NCBI RefSeq assembly: GCF_014197105.1
Contig: NZ_JACIEV010000004.1
Span: 260,784 to 324,783 of the forward strand
Length of the DNA stretch: 64,000 bases
Direction of reading: 5' to 3'
From: Sphingomonas jinjuensis
GTDB lineage: Bacteria > Pseudomonadota > Alphaproteobacteria > Sphingomonadales > Sphingomonadaceae
Notes under the pieces: generated by a model
What the model was told of the DNA's origin: nothing
What the model saw: the letters and a program-made list of their open reading frames with translations, nothing else
Databases searched by the model: none
Shown here: piece after piece, positions 37,519 to 46,546 of the stretch
Layout of the letters: every line of letters starts with the position of its first letter
How positions within the stretch are numbered: position 1 is the first letter of the stretch
Made by a program: the position numbers and the translations under genes

Positions 37519-40085
37519 CGCGCCAGACTCCGCGGCGTGAGTGCCTTTTTCAGCGTCGCCGCCGACGCCTTCGACCTCACCGTCACCGTCACGCTCTCTC
37601 CGGGTAACAGGTCGAAGCCGTCGTCCGACGGCTGCGCGCCGATGTCGCCGAAATCGAGCATCACCGCCCGCGCCAGCGCCTTGGCGCTCACCGTCACCGC
37701 GTTGCCGTTCCACGTCGCGGTCAGGCCCGGGTCGGGATAGGCCATGTCCTTGGGCACGCTGCGCTCCACGATCGTACGGCTTGCGACCCGCCCGTCGACA
37801 ACAAGCTCCGCCACCGCATAGCTCGATGCCGAGGGCGCCTCGGCGAACAGGTCGGCGTCGGTCAGCGATACCACCTCGGTCGCCGACAGCGGCGGCAGCG
37901 TCACTGCCGCCTGGAAGCTGCGCAGCGCGCGCCCGTCCATCGTCATCGCCCGCACCCGCCACTCCGCCGCGATCGGCGTCGTCGCGTCGGACACCAGCAC
38001 GACGCGCGTCGCATCGCCCTTGCGCTCGGCGACGATCGCCTGGGGCGCGAAGAACCGCCGCGCCGCATAGTGCAGCAGCTTCCACCGCCCCTCGTAATCG
38101 ACGCTCGCCCACGACACCGCCGGCCACACGTCGTTGAGCTGCCAGTACAGCGACCCCATCGTCACCGGCCGGCACGCGCGATGATGCGACGCCGCCAGCT
38201 GAATCGCCTGCGCCTGGTTGACCTGCGTCAGGTACACGAAGTCCGCGAAATCCTTCGCCGGTCGCAGCCGCTGGTCGAGATACAGCCGGAGCCGCTCGTT
38301 GCCCTCGCCCGCCAGGAACTTCTGGTGCGCCTTCATCACCGGCGCGTCGGGCGCCAGCGCGCCCTTGCCGGCGAAATCGCGGATCGTCGCCAGGTCGGGC
38401 ATCGCCTGGAAGCCATATTCCGACATGAAGCGCGGGCAGCCGTTCAGATAATTCTCGACCGGCTTCGATCCCGACCACACGTCCCAGAAATGCCGGTCGC
38501 CGCTGGCATCGGTATCGATGGGGCCTTCGTAGTCGGTCGACGGCGAGTTGTTCCAGTACGGCGTCCCCGGCGCATTGCGCGTCACCGCATCGCGCAGCAC
38601 TCGATCGAACAGCACTGCCATGCCGACGCCGATCCGCTCCTGCTCGTCCGCGCCGATCGCCTTCTTGAACGCCTTGCGGTCGCCCCAATTCTCCCAGCCA
38701 GACAGGATCTCGTTACCGCCCGCCCACAGCACGATCGACGGATGGTCGGCCAGCCGCGCGACCTGTTCGTCGGCCTCGATGCGGACATTCTCGCGATAGG
38801 CGGCGTCGGGCGGCGTCACCGATCCGCCGAACATGAAGTCCTGCCACACCATGATGCCCAGCTCGTCGGCGGCATCGTAGAAGGCGTCGTCGAGATAATA
38901 GCCGCCGCCCCACACCCGGATCATGTTCATGTTCGCGGCGCGCGCATCGGCCAGCAGCGAACGCATCGTCGCCGGCGTGACGCGCGCGGGAAAGCTGTCG
39001 AACGGGATCAGGTTCGCGCCCTGGGCGAAGATCGCCGTGCCGTTGACGCGAAAGCCGAATGCGCCCTGCCCACGGATCAGGTCGACCGTCCGCAGCCCGA
39101 TCCGCGAGGACACACGATCGTCGTCGCCCAGCGCCGCCTCGACCCGGTACAGCGGCTGCGCGCCATAGCCGACCGGCTGCCAGCGCTGCGGATTGGCGAT
39201 CGTCAGCGGTACCGACACCAAGTTGCGCCCCGCGCTCAGCGTCACCCGCCGCTCCGCCGCGATCGCGGCGCCCGCCGGCGTCGTCACCGTGGCGCGCACC
39301 ATCGTCGTCACCGCATGGTCGGCGACCACCTCCAGCTTTGCCGCGACCCGCGCCTCGGCATCGCCCAGCGCCTCCTGCTCGACGCGCAGGCGATCGATCC
39401 GCGCATCATCCCACGCCTCCAGCCGAACCGCACGCCACAGCCCGATCGTAACGATCCGCGGACCCCAGTCCCAGCCATAGCCGTACTTCGCCTTGCGGAT
39501 GTACGGCGACGTCTGCTTGCCCTTGGGCTCGTCGCCGAAGGCGCTGTCATATTCGCCGGGCAGCGGGTTCTTCTCGGCCAGCACCATCGGCTGCAACCGC
39601 CTGATCGGCGAGGCGATCGCGACGACGATCTCGTTCGCGCCGGGCTTCAGCAACGGCTTCGCGTCCGCGCGCCAGCGGCGGTGCGCATTGTCGGCGGTCA
39701 GCAGCGCGCGGCCATTCACCGTCACGCGCGCAAAGGTATCGAGCCCGTCGAACACCAGGTCGAGGTGCCCGCGCGCCAGCATCGTCGGCGTGACGGTCAG
39801 CGTCGTTCGCCATTGCCAGTCGGTCAGCCCGACCCACTGGATCGCGGCCTCGTCCGTCCCCTTGAACGGATCGGGCACCTGCCCCGCCGCGATCAGATCC
39901 TGCTGGACGCTCCCCGGCACCCGCGCCGCGATCCAGCGCGCGGCGCGTGAATGCGCCTTCGCCGCCGCGCCATCGGCGGGATCGATCCGCACCTGCCAGC
40001 CGCTTGCGAGCGGGGTCACCGACTTGGCTGCTGCCGAGGCGACACCCGGCATCAGCAGCAGCAACGCCGCGATCACCAGCCTCAC
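37515..40085 (-). CDS. GH2 beta-mannosidase
   Basis: 856 aa with a cleavable signal (RLVIAALLLLMPGVASA). The jelly-roll domain includes DLVFDGLDTFARVTVNG; YGYGWDWGP is shared by beta-mannosidases. The acid/base Glu459 lies in VLWAGGNEI and the nucleophile Glu556 in RFMSEYGFQA. It cleaves the single beta-1,4-mannose of the N-glycan core, or mannan ends. GTG at 40085 overlaps the hexosaminidase stop. It occupies a natural place between GH92 and GH20 in a core-trimming pathway. Confidence 0.93.
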   Translation of the reverse strand: MRLVIAALLLLMPGVASAAAKSVTPLASGWQVRIDPADGAAAKAHSRAARWIAARVPGSVQQDLIAAGQVPDPFKGTDEAAIQWVGLTDWQWRTTLTVTPTMLARGHLDLVFDGLDTFARVTVNGRALLTADNAHRRWRADAKPLLKPGANEIVVAIASPIRRLQPMVLAEKNPLPGEYDSAFGDEPKGKQTSPYIRKAKYGYGWDWGPRIVTIGLWRAVRLEAWDDARIDRLRVEQEALGDAEARVAAKLEVVADHAVTTMVRATVTTPAGAAIAAERRVTLSAGRNLVSVPLTIANPQRWQPVGYGAQPLYRVEAALGDDDRVSSRIGLRTVDLIRGQGAFGFRVNGTAIFAQGANLIPFDSFPARVTPATMRSLLADARAANMNMIRVWGGGYYLDDAFYDAADELGIMVWQDFMFGGSVTPPDAAYRENVRIEADEQVARLADHPSIVLWAGGNEILSGWENWGDRKAFKKAIGADEQERIGVGMAVLFDRVLRDAVTRNAPGTPYWNNSPSTDYEGPIDTDASGDRHFWDVWSGSKPVENYLNGCPRFMSEYGFQAMPDLATIRDFAGKGALAPDAPVMKAHQKFLAGEGNERLRLYLDQRLRPAKDFADFVYLTQVNQAQAIQLAASHHRACRPVTMGSLYWQLNDVWPAVSWASVDYEGRWKLLHYAARRFFAPQAIVAERKGDATRVVLVSDATTPIAAEWRVRAMTMDGRALRSFQAAVTLPPLSATEVVSLTDADLFAEAPSASSYAVAELVVDGRVASRTIVERSVPKDMAYPDPGLTATWNGNAVTVSAKALARAVMLDFGDIGAQPSDDGFDLLPGESVTVTVRSKASAATLKKALTPRSLAR

Positions 40086-42427
40086 TTGGCGGCCTCGACC
40101 AGCTGGACCTTGCCGACCGTGTAATAGGGGTCGGTCGTCGGCGAGGTGAACTGGAAGCACACGTCGGCATCGCCCGGCATCGCCGGCAGCTTCCCCTCGA
40201 ACGCGAAGCGCTGCGGCGCGGTCTTGGGGTCGGGCAACGGGAAGGCGCCGGCCGCGATCGGCTGCGCCGTCTTGTCGCCCGCCGCACGCCGCTTCGCCGC
40301 ATCGATGCAGCCGACCTGCACCAGCAGCTCGCCGAAGTCGGACACGTTGTAATGCTGCTTCACCATGCGCTGCTCATGCGCCAGGCCGTAATGCCGCGCG
40401 AGCCGGACCACCTCGACGCGATAGCCCTTGGCGACATCGAGCGGCGCCTCGGGATAGAGCGAGCAGGTGTCGAACAGGTTGATGTTGTACGCTGGCGTAT
40501 TGGCGGTCGATTCCGACGTCAGGGGCACGCGTAGCCCCAGCGACCCCGCCGGGCACTCCTTCATTTGCGAACTCTCGCGCATCAGCAGTGCCGTGCGCGA
40601 CGTGTCGAAGCTGCGCACCGCCGCCGTCGCATTGCCGCTCGCATCGAACGCCACCGCGCGCACCGTGGCGCCGGGCTTGAGCGACAGCGGTGCGGCATAG
40701 GCCTTCGACCGCAACGTCGGCGCGCTGCCGTCGGTGGTGTAGCGGATCGTGCCGTACCCCGCCTGCGTCGACAGCGTCAGCGGCACCACACTCTTACGCA
40801 GCGCGTCGCCGCGCGTGCCCTCGATCTGATAGGCGACCGCGAACGCGCTGTCGGCGACATGCACGCCGCTGCGTTCCCAGCGGTCGCCCTGCCGCACCAG
40901 CCGCGGCAGGAACGCGGCATAGTCCTTTGCCCCCTTCGCCGCCCAGCTCACCTCCGCCACCGCACCGGCGCGTGGGAAGGCGTGATGCTGCAGCTGCCAG
41001 GGCGTGACGATATACTCGCTCCACAGGTTCGCCTGCGCGCCGAGGACGTGATGCGCCTTGTCCGCCGCGATCCCGGCGGGCAGCGGATCGTAATTATACA
41101 CCTGCGCCAGCGTGATCGCGTCGTAGCGCCCCGGCGGCTCGTCGGGCAGCAGACTCTGGGTATAGTTGATGTACATCGGAGTGCCCGGCGTCATCACCAC
41201 GTCGTGGCCCATGTTGGCGGCGTCGATCCCGCCCTTCTCGCCGCGCCACGACATGACCGAGGCCGATTGCGGCAACCCGCCCTCCAGGATCTCGTCCCAG
41301 CCGATCAGCCGCCGGCCCTTCTTCTCCAGATAGCGGCCGAACTGCTCGATCATCCAGCTCTGCAGTGCTTCCTCGTCCTTCAGCCCCAGCGCCTTGATCT
41401 GCGCCTGCACCTCGGGACTGCGCTGCCACTGATCCTTCACCGCCTCGTCGCCGCCGAGATGGATGTAGGTGCCGGGAAAGATCGTCATCAGCTCGTCGAG
41501 GACATCCTCGACGAAGGCGATGCCCTTGGGCCCCGGATTGAACAGATAGGGCATGATGCCCCAGTTGTTGCTGACCGCGGGCTTGTCGCCCAGGATGCCG
41601 AGCTCGGGATAGGCCGCGACCAGCGCCTGCGCATGGCCGGGCAGGTCGATCTCGGGCACCACGGTGATGCCGCGCTCGGCGGCATAGGCGACGAAGCGCT
41701 TCAGCTCGTCCTGCGTATAGGCGCCGCCGACCTTCTGCGCGGGCGCAGGCCCACCGGTCGAGGGCGGGGTACGCCAGCCGCCGATGCTGGTGAGCTTGGG
41801 ATATTTCCTGATCTCGACGCGCCAGCCCTGATCGTCGGTCAGGTGGATGTGCATCGTGTTCAGCTTCACCGCCGCCATCGCATCGGCCATGCGATACAGT
41901 TCCTCGATCGGCTGGAAATGCCGCGCGACGTCGATCATCAGCCCGCGCCACTGGAAGCTCGGTGCATCGGCGATCGTCACCGCACCGATCCGCGCCGGCT
42001 TGCCGAACGCGGTGTCGGGGCTGGCGAGCTGTGCCAGCGTCATCGCGCCATAGACCAGCCCCGCATCGCCCGACGCCGCGATCGTCGCGCCCTTCGCATC
42101 GACCGTCAGCCGATACGCCTCGCGCCCCGCGACGCTCGCATCGCGCACGAAGCGGATCGGCCCCGCGTCCCCGCCGGTTTCCAGTGCGAGCCCACGCCAC
42201 GCCTTGACCCGCTCCGCCAGCAGCCGCGCCGCCACGCGTGCGCCCGCATCGCTCGCCGGCACGCCGATGCGCATGCCCGTGGCGACGGTAAACGCACCGC
42301 TCGCCGGGGTAGCAGAGGCCGGCATCGGCAGCAGCGGCAGCGGGTCTGCCCCGGCCGATCCGGCGGCGAGGCCCAGGGCCGAGACCGCGGCAAGGAACAG
42401 GGGGAACCGGGGGGACAGGATACGCAA
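40082..42427 (-). CDS. GH20 beta-N-acetylhexosaminidase with C-terminal extension
   Basis: 781 aa. A signal peptide (FPLFLAAVSALGLAAGSAGA), GH20b domain and barrel with HIHLTDDQGWR, EIDLPGH and the catalytic Asp327-Glu328 pair in HLGGDEA. A chitobiase C-terminal-like module (about 590-640, GYGTIRYTTDGSAPT) and about 140 further residues with several Cys extend it beyond the usual length; the extension may be a binding module. TTG at 42427 is favoured because AAGGAG lies 8 nt upstream and gives a short n-region; an ATG at 42472 is possible. It frees terminal GlcNAc, feeding the nag operon. Confidence 0.9.
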   Translation of the reverse strand: MRILSPRFPLFLAAVSALGLAAGSAGADPLPLLPMPASATPASGAFTVATGMRIGVPASDAGARVAARLLAERVKAWRGLALETGGDAGPIRFVRDASVAGREAYRLTVDAKGATIAASGDAGLVYGAMTLAQLASPDTAFGKPARIGAVTIADAPSFQWRGLMIDVARHFQPIEELYRMADAMAAVKLNTMHIHLTDDQGWRVEIRKYPKLTSIGGWRTPPSTGGPAPAQKVGGAYTQDELKRFVAYAAERGITVVPEIDLPGHAQALVAAYPELGILGDKPAVSNNWGIMPYLFNPGPKGIAFVEDVLDELMTIFPGTYIHLGGDEAVKDQWQRSPEVQAQIKALGLKDEEALQSWMIEQFGRYLEKKGRRLIGWDEILEGGLPQSASVMSWRGEKGGIDAANMGHDVVMTPGTPMYINYTQSLLPDEPPGRYDAITLAQVYNYDPLPAGIAADKAHHVLGAQANLWSEYIVTPWQLQHHAFPRAGAVAEVSWAAKGAKDYAAFLPRLVRQGDRWERSGVHVADSAFAVAYQIEGTRGDALRKSVVPLTLSTQAGYGTIRYTTDGSAPTLRSKAYAAPLSLKPGATVRAVAFDASGNATAAVRSFDTSRTALLMRESSQMKECPAGSLGLRVPLTSESTANTPAYNINLFDTCSLYPEAPLDVAKGYRVEVVRLARHYGLAHEQRMVKQHYNVSDFGELLVQVGCIDAAKRRAAGDKTAQPIAAGAFPLPDPKTAPQRFAFEGKLPAMPGDADVCFQFTSPTTDPYYTVGKVQLVEAAK

Positions 42428-42496
42428 CGCCTCTACTCCTTCAGCGACCTCGACGATGTCGCCCACCGTCATACCGACGGGCGCCGATAACAAGAT

Positions 42497-42524
42497 GCCG
42501 CCCGCGGGAACGTCCGCGGGCGGC
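42497..42524 (-). terminator. Strong GC hairpin between receptor and hexosaminidase genes
   Basis: An 11-bp perfect stem (GCCGCCCGCGG and its complement) closes a 6-nt loop. On the minus strand it is followed by ATCTTGTTATC. It lies 70 nt before the hexosaminidase start and 105 nt past the receptor stop. It could be an attenuator or partial terminator that lowers glycosidase expression relative to the receptor. Confidence 0.5.
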
Positions 42525-42531
42525 AGTGAGG

Positions 42532-42562
42532 GATGCCAACAGAGAGATCGAGCGTTGGCATC
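42532..42562. repeat. 9-bp inverted repeat upstream of the hexosaminidase operon
   Basis: GATGCCAAC and GTTGGCATC flank 13 bp, 105 nt upstream of the hexosaminidase start. It may be a second hairpin of the same attenuator or a binding site for a regulator of the LacI/GntR style. Confidence 0.4.
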
Positions 42563-42628
42563 ACGGGGAACCCCGTCGCGCATGGCCGGGGTGGCGACAT
42601 TGCTGGGATGCCGCCGCCCCGCCACGGC

Positions 42629-45379
42629 TTACATCCGGAACGTCGCCGACAGCGAGAACACCCGGCCGTTCTTGTACACCGACGTCGGTGCGTCGGGCGT
42701 GCTGCTGTACTGGTAATAGGTTTCGTCGAGCAGGTTCTGCGCCGCGGCGCTCACCTGGATGTTGTCGGTCACCGCGTAGGACACCGACGCATCGAGCTGG
42801 CGATAGGCGTCGGTATAATCCTGACTCTGCTGACGACCGAAGCGATAGAAATACTTCGACCGGCGGTTGTAGCTGACGCGCGCCTGGAACGGCCCCTTCT
42901 CGAAATAGGGAACGATCGTCACGACGTTGCGCGACAGGAACGGCAGGCCGGTGGCAAGCCCGGTGTCGGCGTCGGTGAAGGTATAGCTTCCTGAAATACC
43001 GAAGCCCCAGATCAGGTTGGCGTTGCCCGACACCGAGAAGCCGGTGACCTTCGCCTTGCCACCGTTGACGGGGCGGCTGATCGAATAGGTCAGCGTACGA
43101 CCGGTCACCGTGTTGGTCAGCGATACGCCGTCGACCGTCTGGTTGCCGATATAGTTCGAGATGTCGCGATAGAAGACCTCGCCGGCTAGGAAGCTGCCCG
43201 GTGCGAAATACCATTCGGTCGACACGCCGAAGTTGGTCGCCGCATAGGGCTTCAGGTCGGGGTTGCCGCCACTGCCTGAACGGGTCGTATCGTCGAGCGA
43301 CAGCGAACCGGCAAGATCGCTATAGCGCGGCCGTGCGATCACCTTCGCCGCCGAACCGCGGATCACCACGTCCTCGCCCGCCTGGAAGATCAGGTTGGCG
43401 GCCGGCAGGAAGCGATCGTCGTTGGTCTTCACCCGCGTCGGTGCGAACACGTCGCCGCTGCGCGTGAAGAAGTTCGATTCGTCGCTGGTGTGGACGTAGC
43501 GGCCACCGATGTTGCCGCGGAATTTGCCCATCTCGAAGTTCGCCTGGACATAACCCGCCGCGATCTTCTCGTTGACCAGCCAATAGGCGTCCTTCGAGAA
43601 GCCACGATCGATATTGAAGTTACCGTACTTCGTCAGCGTGGCCAGGATGCCGTCCTTGTCCAGCGTCGCATAGGGCGTGCCGTTGCCGGTCGTGTAGAGC
43701 CCATCGTATAGATCGTCGGCGCGCACCACGAACGGCGTGTCCGCCAGCGTGAAGTTCTGGTTGGTGTAGATCGCGTTGCTGGTCTGGTAGTTGCTGTTGG
43801 CGTGGTCGACGTATCGACCACCGAACAGCAGAGCCTTGAACGGCCCGAAGTCCACATCGTGCTTGAAGTTCAGCTCGCCGAACTTCTCCTTGTCGACGGT
43901 GAAGCCGACCGACAGCGGAATACCGCCGATCTGCCGCGCGAAGAAGCGCTGGTTGGTGTCGTTGACGTTCTCGCCGCCGAGCGCCGTGAAGTTGCTCAGC
44001 CACTTGGTCGCGTCCGACGCCGGCGAGGCCCAGTTGACGTAGGTGTTGCGACCGTTCGCGCCGGCGGTGAAACCCTGCTTGGTGCGGAAGTCGAGCAGAT
44101 ATTCGGGGTTCTTGCCACCCGACGCGCGCGTCGCGCCGACGTTGCCGGTGATCTCCCACCCGCCCGGGCGCCAGTCGATCAGCATCGACACGGTGTCGTT
44201 CTTGATACGGGTCTTGCGATACAGCGTGTCGAGCTGGCCGGTCGCGCCGGTCTGGCCGTTGGGAATGCCGCTGAACGTCGCCGAGTTGACGATCCCCGGC
44301 GAATTGCCCGACGCGGGGATGAAGGTCGCTGCGGTGAGGCGCGATCCCTCATAGCCGTAGGTATATTCCGAATTCGACAGGTTGTCGTAATTGCCGCGGA
44401 TGATCAGCGCGGTGCCGGTGATCGTCAGATTGTCGGTCGGCTTGGCCTGGATCGCGAGCGACCCCCCGATGCGCTGACGCTCCTGCTTGAAGAATTCATG
44501 CGCCAGGAACGAGGCGTAGCGCGCCTTGCTGAACGCCGCGATCGTCGAGGCGTTGGGCAGCGAACCGTTGATCGTCGCGCCGCTCGCCACCGTGCCGTTC
44601 GGGCCGGTGTAGACGATGTTGCCGTTGGCGTCCTTCGGATAGCTCTCCAGCAGCGCCGATCCGTCGCGATACCAGTAGACGGCGGTGCCGGCGCGGCTCA
44701 GCTGTTCCTTGTCGTAGTTGATCGCGCCGAGGATGCCGACCGTGCCCTCGTCGTTGTGCCAGCTGTACAGCGCGTTGCCGCGGAAGCTGCCGCGATTGGC
44801 GCGGTCGTTGTACTCGCCGCCCGCATTGACCGAGATGGTGTTGGGCTTCAGATCGAGCGGACGCCGCGTCACGATGTCGACGCTGGCACCGATCGCGCCT
44901 TCCTGCAGCCGCGCCTCGGGCGTCTTGTAGACGATCGCCTGGCTGATGATCGCCGGCGAGAGCAGCGAATAGTTGAAGGTACGGCTCGACCGGTCGGACG
45001 GGTTGCCGCCCCAGTCAGCCGACGCGACCGAGTGGCCGTCGATCGTCAGGCGGTTCAGCGCCGGCTCGACGCCCGCGATCGACAGCTGCTCGCCCTCGCC
45101 GAACTGGTGGTCGACGGTGACGCCCGGCAGGCGCGCCAGCGATTCGGCGACGTTGTTGTCGGCCAGCTTGCCGACGTCTTCGGCGCTGATGACGTCGACG
45201 ATCGAATCGGCGCGACGCTTGGTGTCGATCGCGTCGGTCAGGCTCTTGCGAATACCCGTGACAACGACGTCGTCGCCGCCGCCCGACAGCTGATCGCCCG
45301 TCGTCGTCTGCGCTATCGCCGGCACCGCGACGCACGCACATGCCGTCGTCAGCAGAAGTAATTTGAATTGCGAAACCAT
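42629..45379 (-). CDS. TonB-dependent receptor for an oligosaccharide
   Basis: 916 aa. A signal peptide (residues 1-24) is followed by the TonB-box region DDVVVTGIRKSL and plug domain (ADNNVAESLARLPGVTVDHQ), then a long beta-barrel ending in Phe-Arg-Met. The IRKSL...KRRADSIVD...LADNNVAESL pattern belongs to the carbohydrate-type receptors of sphingomonads and Xanthomonas. It would carry the glycan across the outer membrane using TonB energy. The ATG at 45379 has GGGGGTGG upstream. It is the promoter-proximal gene of the leftward glycan locus and diverges from the GntR/nag operon. Confidence 0.93.
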   Translation of the reverse strand: MVSQFKLLLLTTACACVAVPAIAQTTTGDQLSGGGDDVVVTGIRKSLTDAIDTKRRADSIVDVISAEDVGKLADNNVAESLARLPGVTVDHQFGEGEQLSIAGVEPALNRLTIDGHSVASADWGGNPSDRSSRTFNYSLLSPAIISQAIVYKTPEARLQEGAIGASVDIVTRRPLDLKPNTISVNAGGEYNDRANRGSFRGNALYSWHNDEGTVGILGAINYDKEQLSRAGTAVYWYRDGSALLESYPKDANGNIVYTGPNGTVASGATINGSLPNASTIAAFSKARYASFLAHEFFKQERQRIGGSLAIQAKPTDNLTITGTALIIRGNYDNLSNSEYTYGYEGSRLTAATFIPASGNSPGIVNSATFSGIPNGQTGATGQLDTLYRKTRIKNDTVSMLIDWRPGGWEITGNVGATRASGGKNPEYLLDFRTKQGFTAGANGRNTYVNWASPASDATKWLSNFTALGGENVNDTNQRFFARQIGGIPLSVGFTVDKEKFGELNFKHDVDFGPFKALLFGGRYVDHANSNYQTSNAIYTNQNFTLADTPFVVRADDLYDGLYTTGNGTPYATLDKDGILATLTKYGNFNIDRGFSKDAYWLVNEKIAAGYVQANFEMGKFRGNIGGRYVHTSDESNFFTRSGDVFAPTRVKTNDDRFLPAANLIFQAGEDVVIRGSAAKVIARPRYSDLAGSLSLDDTTRSGSGGNPDLKPYAATNFGVSTEWYFAPGSFLAGEVFYRDISNYIGNQTVDGVSLTNTVTGRTLTYSISRPVNGGKAKVTGFSVSGNANLIWGFGISGSYTFTDADTGLATGLPFLSRNVVTIVPYFEKGPFQARVSYNRRSKYFYRFGRQQSQDYTDAYRQLDASVSYAVTDNIQVSAAAQNLLDETYYQYSSTPDAPTSVYKNGRVFSLSATFRM

Positions 45380-45499
45380 GTCCACCCCCTTCGCCCTGTC
45401 GGCCACGTCGGCCACTCGCTTCCCCGCGCTCGCAAAGCGCCCCTCGCCGCGTCTCCCGCGACATCGTGTCGCATCGGCGCGGCTTGAGACCGATACGTA

Positions 45500-45517
45500 A
45501 CCAATATCGGACCATTG
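45500..45517. promoter_or_regulatory. Candidate operator A (receptor side)
   Basis: ACCAATATCGGACCATTG, 121 bp upstream of the receptor start. It shares ACCAATA and GGACCATTG with a second site 63 bp from the regulator gene. On the minus strand it lies between possible -35 (TTGCGT) and -10 (TACGTA) elements, 18 nt apart, which would suit a repressor, though the -10 is poor. The GntR/HutC regulator encoded next door is the likely binder. Confidence 0.45.
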
Positions 45518-45745
45518 ACGCAATGAAATTTTGCAAATTTGTTTCTTCTGTGAAAAATACGATCTATCCGGCGGGCACGAGCGATCGTTTTGCGAGATAT
45601 GTCGGGGGACATTTCGGGGGAGAATCGGCAGTCGTACTGACATTTGCTGTGTGTCAGGCCGACGCTGGAAGGCTTCGCATACCGTCTGGAGATCGACCGA
45701 AGGATGGGTACGGGCGCGCGGATCAGCAGGGGCTGGGAAGGTAAT

Positions 45746-45761
45746 ACCAATAGGACCATTG
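45746..45761. promoter_or_regulatory. Candidate operator B (nag side)
   Basis: ACCAATAGGACCATTG, 48 bp before the GntR start, equal to site A minus two central bases. A repeated motif flanking a divergent regulator gene is what autoregulation plus control of the receptor would look like. Confidence 0.45.
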
Positions 45762-45808
45762 CCAGGGTGGCGAGGGCTGGGTAGCCATTGGAAAGAGAGG
45801 GAGGGCAA

Positions 45809-46546
45809 ATGACGTTCATGTCGCGGATCGGCGCCCTCGCGCCGGCGGACCCGACGCCGCTCTATGTCCAGCTCGCCGGGCTGGTGCGCCGGGCGATCGC
45901 CGACGGCGTGCTCGACGAGGGCGCGTCGCTGCCCGGCGAGCGCGATCTCGCCAGCGAATATGACGTGTCGCGGATCACCGTGCGCAAGGCGATGGCCGAG
46001 CTGGTCGAGGAAGGCCTGCTCGTCCGCCGCCGGGGTGCCGGCACCGTCGTCGGCCGTCGTATCGAAAAAAGCTTCGCGCGGATCACCTCCTTTTCGGAAG
46101 ACATGACGTCGCGCGGCCGGGTGCCGTCTAGTCGCTGGATCACCCGCGCCGCCGGCCTCGTCACGCCCGAGGAATCGATGCAGCTCGGCCTGTCGCCGGG
46201 CGCGCCCGTCCTTCGTTTCCACCGCGTCCGCTCCGCCGACGACCTGCCGATGGCGCTGGAGTTCGCGACCGTTCCCGGCTGGTGCCTGAGCGGCGTCGAC
46301 GATGTCGCGGTGTCGCTCTACGCGGCGCTCGACGCGGCCGGCCGCCGCCCGGTCCGCGCGCTCCAGCGGCTGCGCGCCGTGCCGCTGCTCGGCGCCCACG
46401 CCCGCCTGCTCGAGGTCGATCCCGGCACGCCGGTGCTGCTGATCGAGCGCTGCGGCTTCATCCGCGACGGCCGCGCGGTCGAATTCACCCAATCCTATTA
46501 TCGTGGCGACGCCTATGATTTCGTCGCCGAGCTGACGGACCTATGA
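45809..46546 (+). CDS. GntR family (HutC/UTRA) regulator of amino-sugar use
   Basis: 245 aa. An N-terminal winged helix (PLYVQLAGLVRRAI through RITVRKAMAELVEEGLLVRRRGAGT) and a UTRA ligand domain from about residue 85 (SEDMTSRGRVPSS, VLLIERCGF) define the HutC/NagR-like branch, whose ligands are often phosphorylated sugars. As the first gene of the nag operon it is probably a repressor responding to GlcNAc-6-P or GlcN-6-P. ATG at 45809 is chosen because GGGAGGG lies just upstream, better than the TTG at 45788. It overlaps nagB by 4 nt. Confidence 0.9.
   Translation: MTFMSRIGALAPADPTPLYVQLAGLVRRAIADGVLDEGASLPGERDLASEYDVSRITVRKAMAELVEEGLLVRRRGAGTVVGRRIEKSFARITSFSEDMTSRGRVPSSRWITRAAGLVTPEESMQLGLSPGAPVLRFHRVRSADDLPMALEFATVPGWCLSGVDDVAVSLYAALDAAGRRPVRALQRLRAVPLLGAHARLLEVDPGTPVLLIERCGFIRDGRAVEFTQSYYRGDAYDFVAELTDL

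Larger units (their letters stand above)
45380..45808. promoter_or_regulatory. Divergent control region between receptor and nag operon
   Basis: 429 bp without genes, AT-rich around 45520-45570. It holds two near-identical motifs (45500-45517 and 45746-45761) and would carry promoters for both the receptor gene and the GntR-nag operon. Its length is generous for two simple promoters, leaving room for further sites. Confidence 0.6.
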
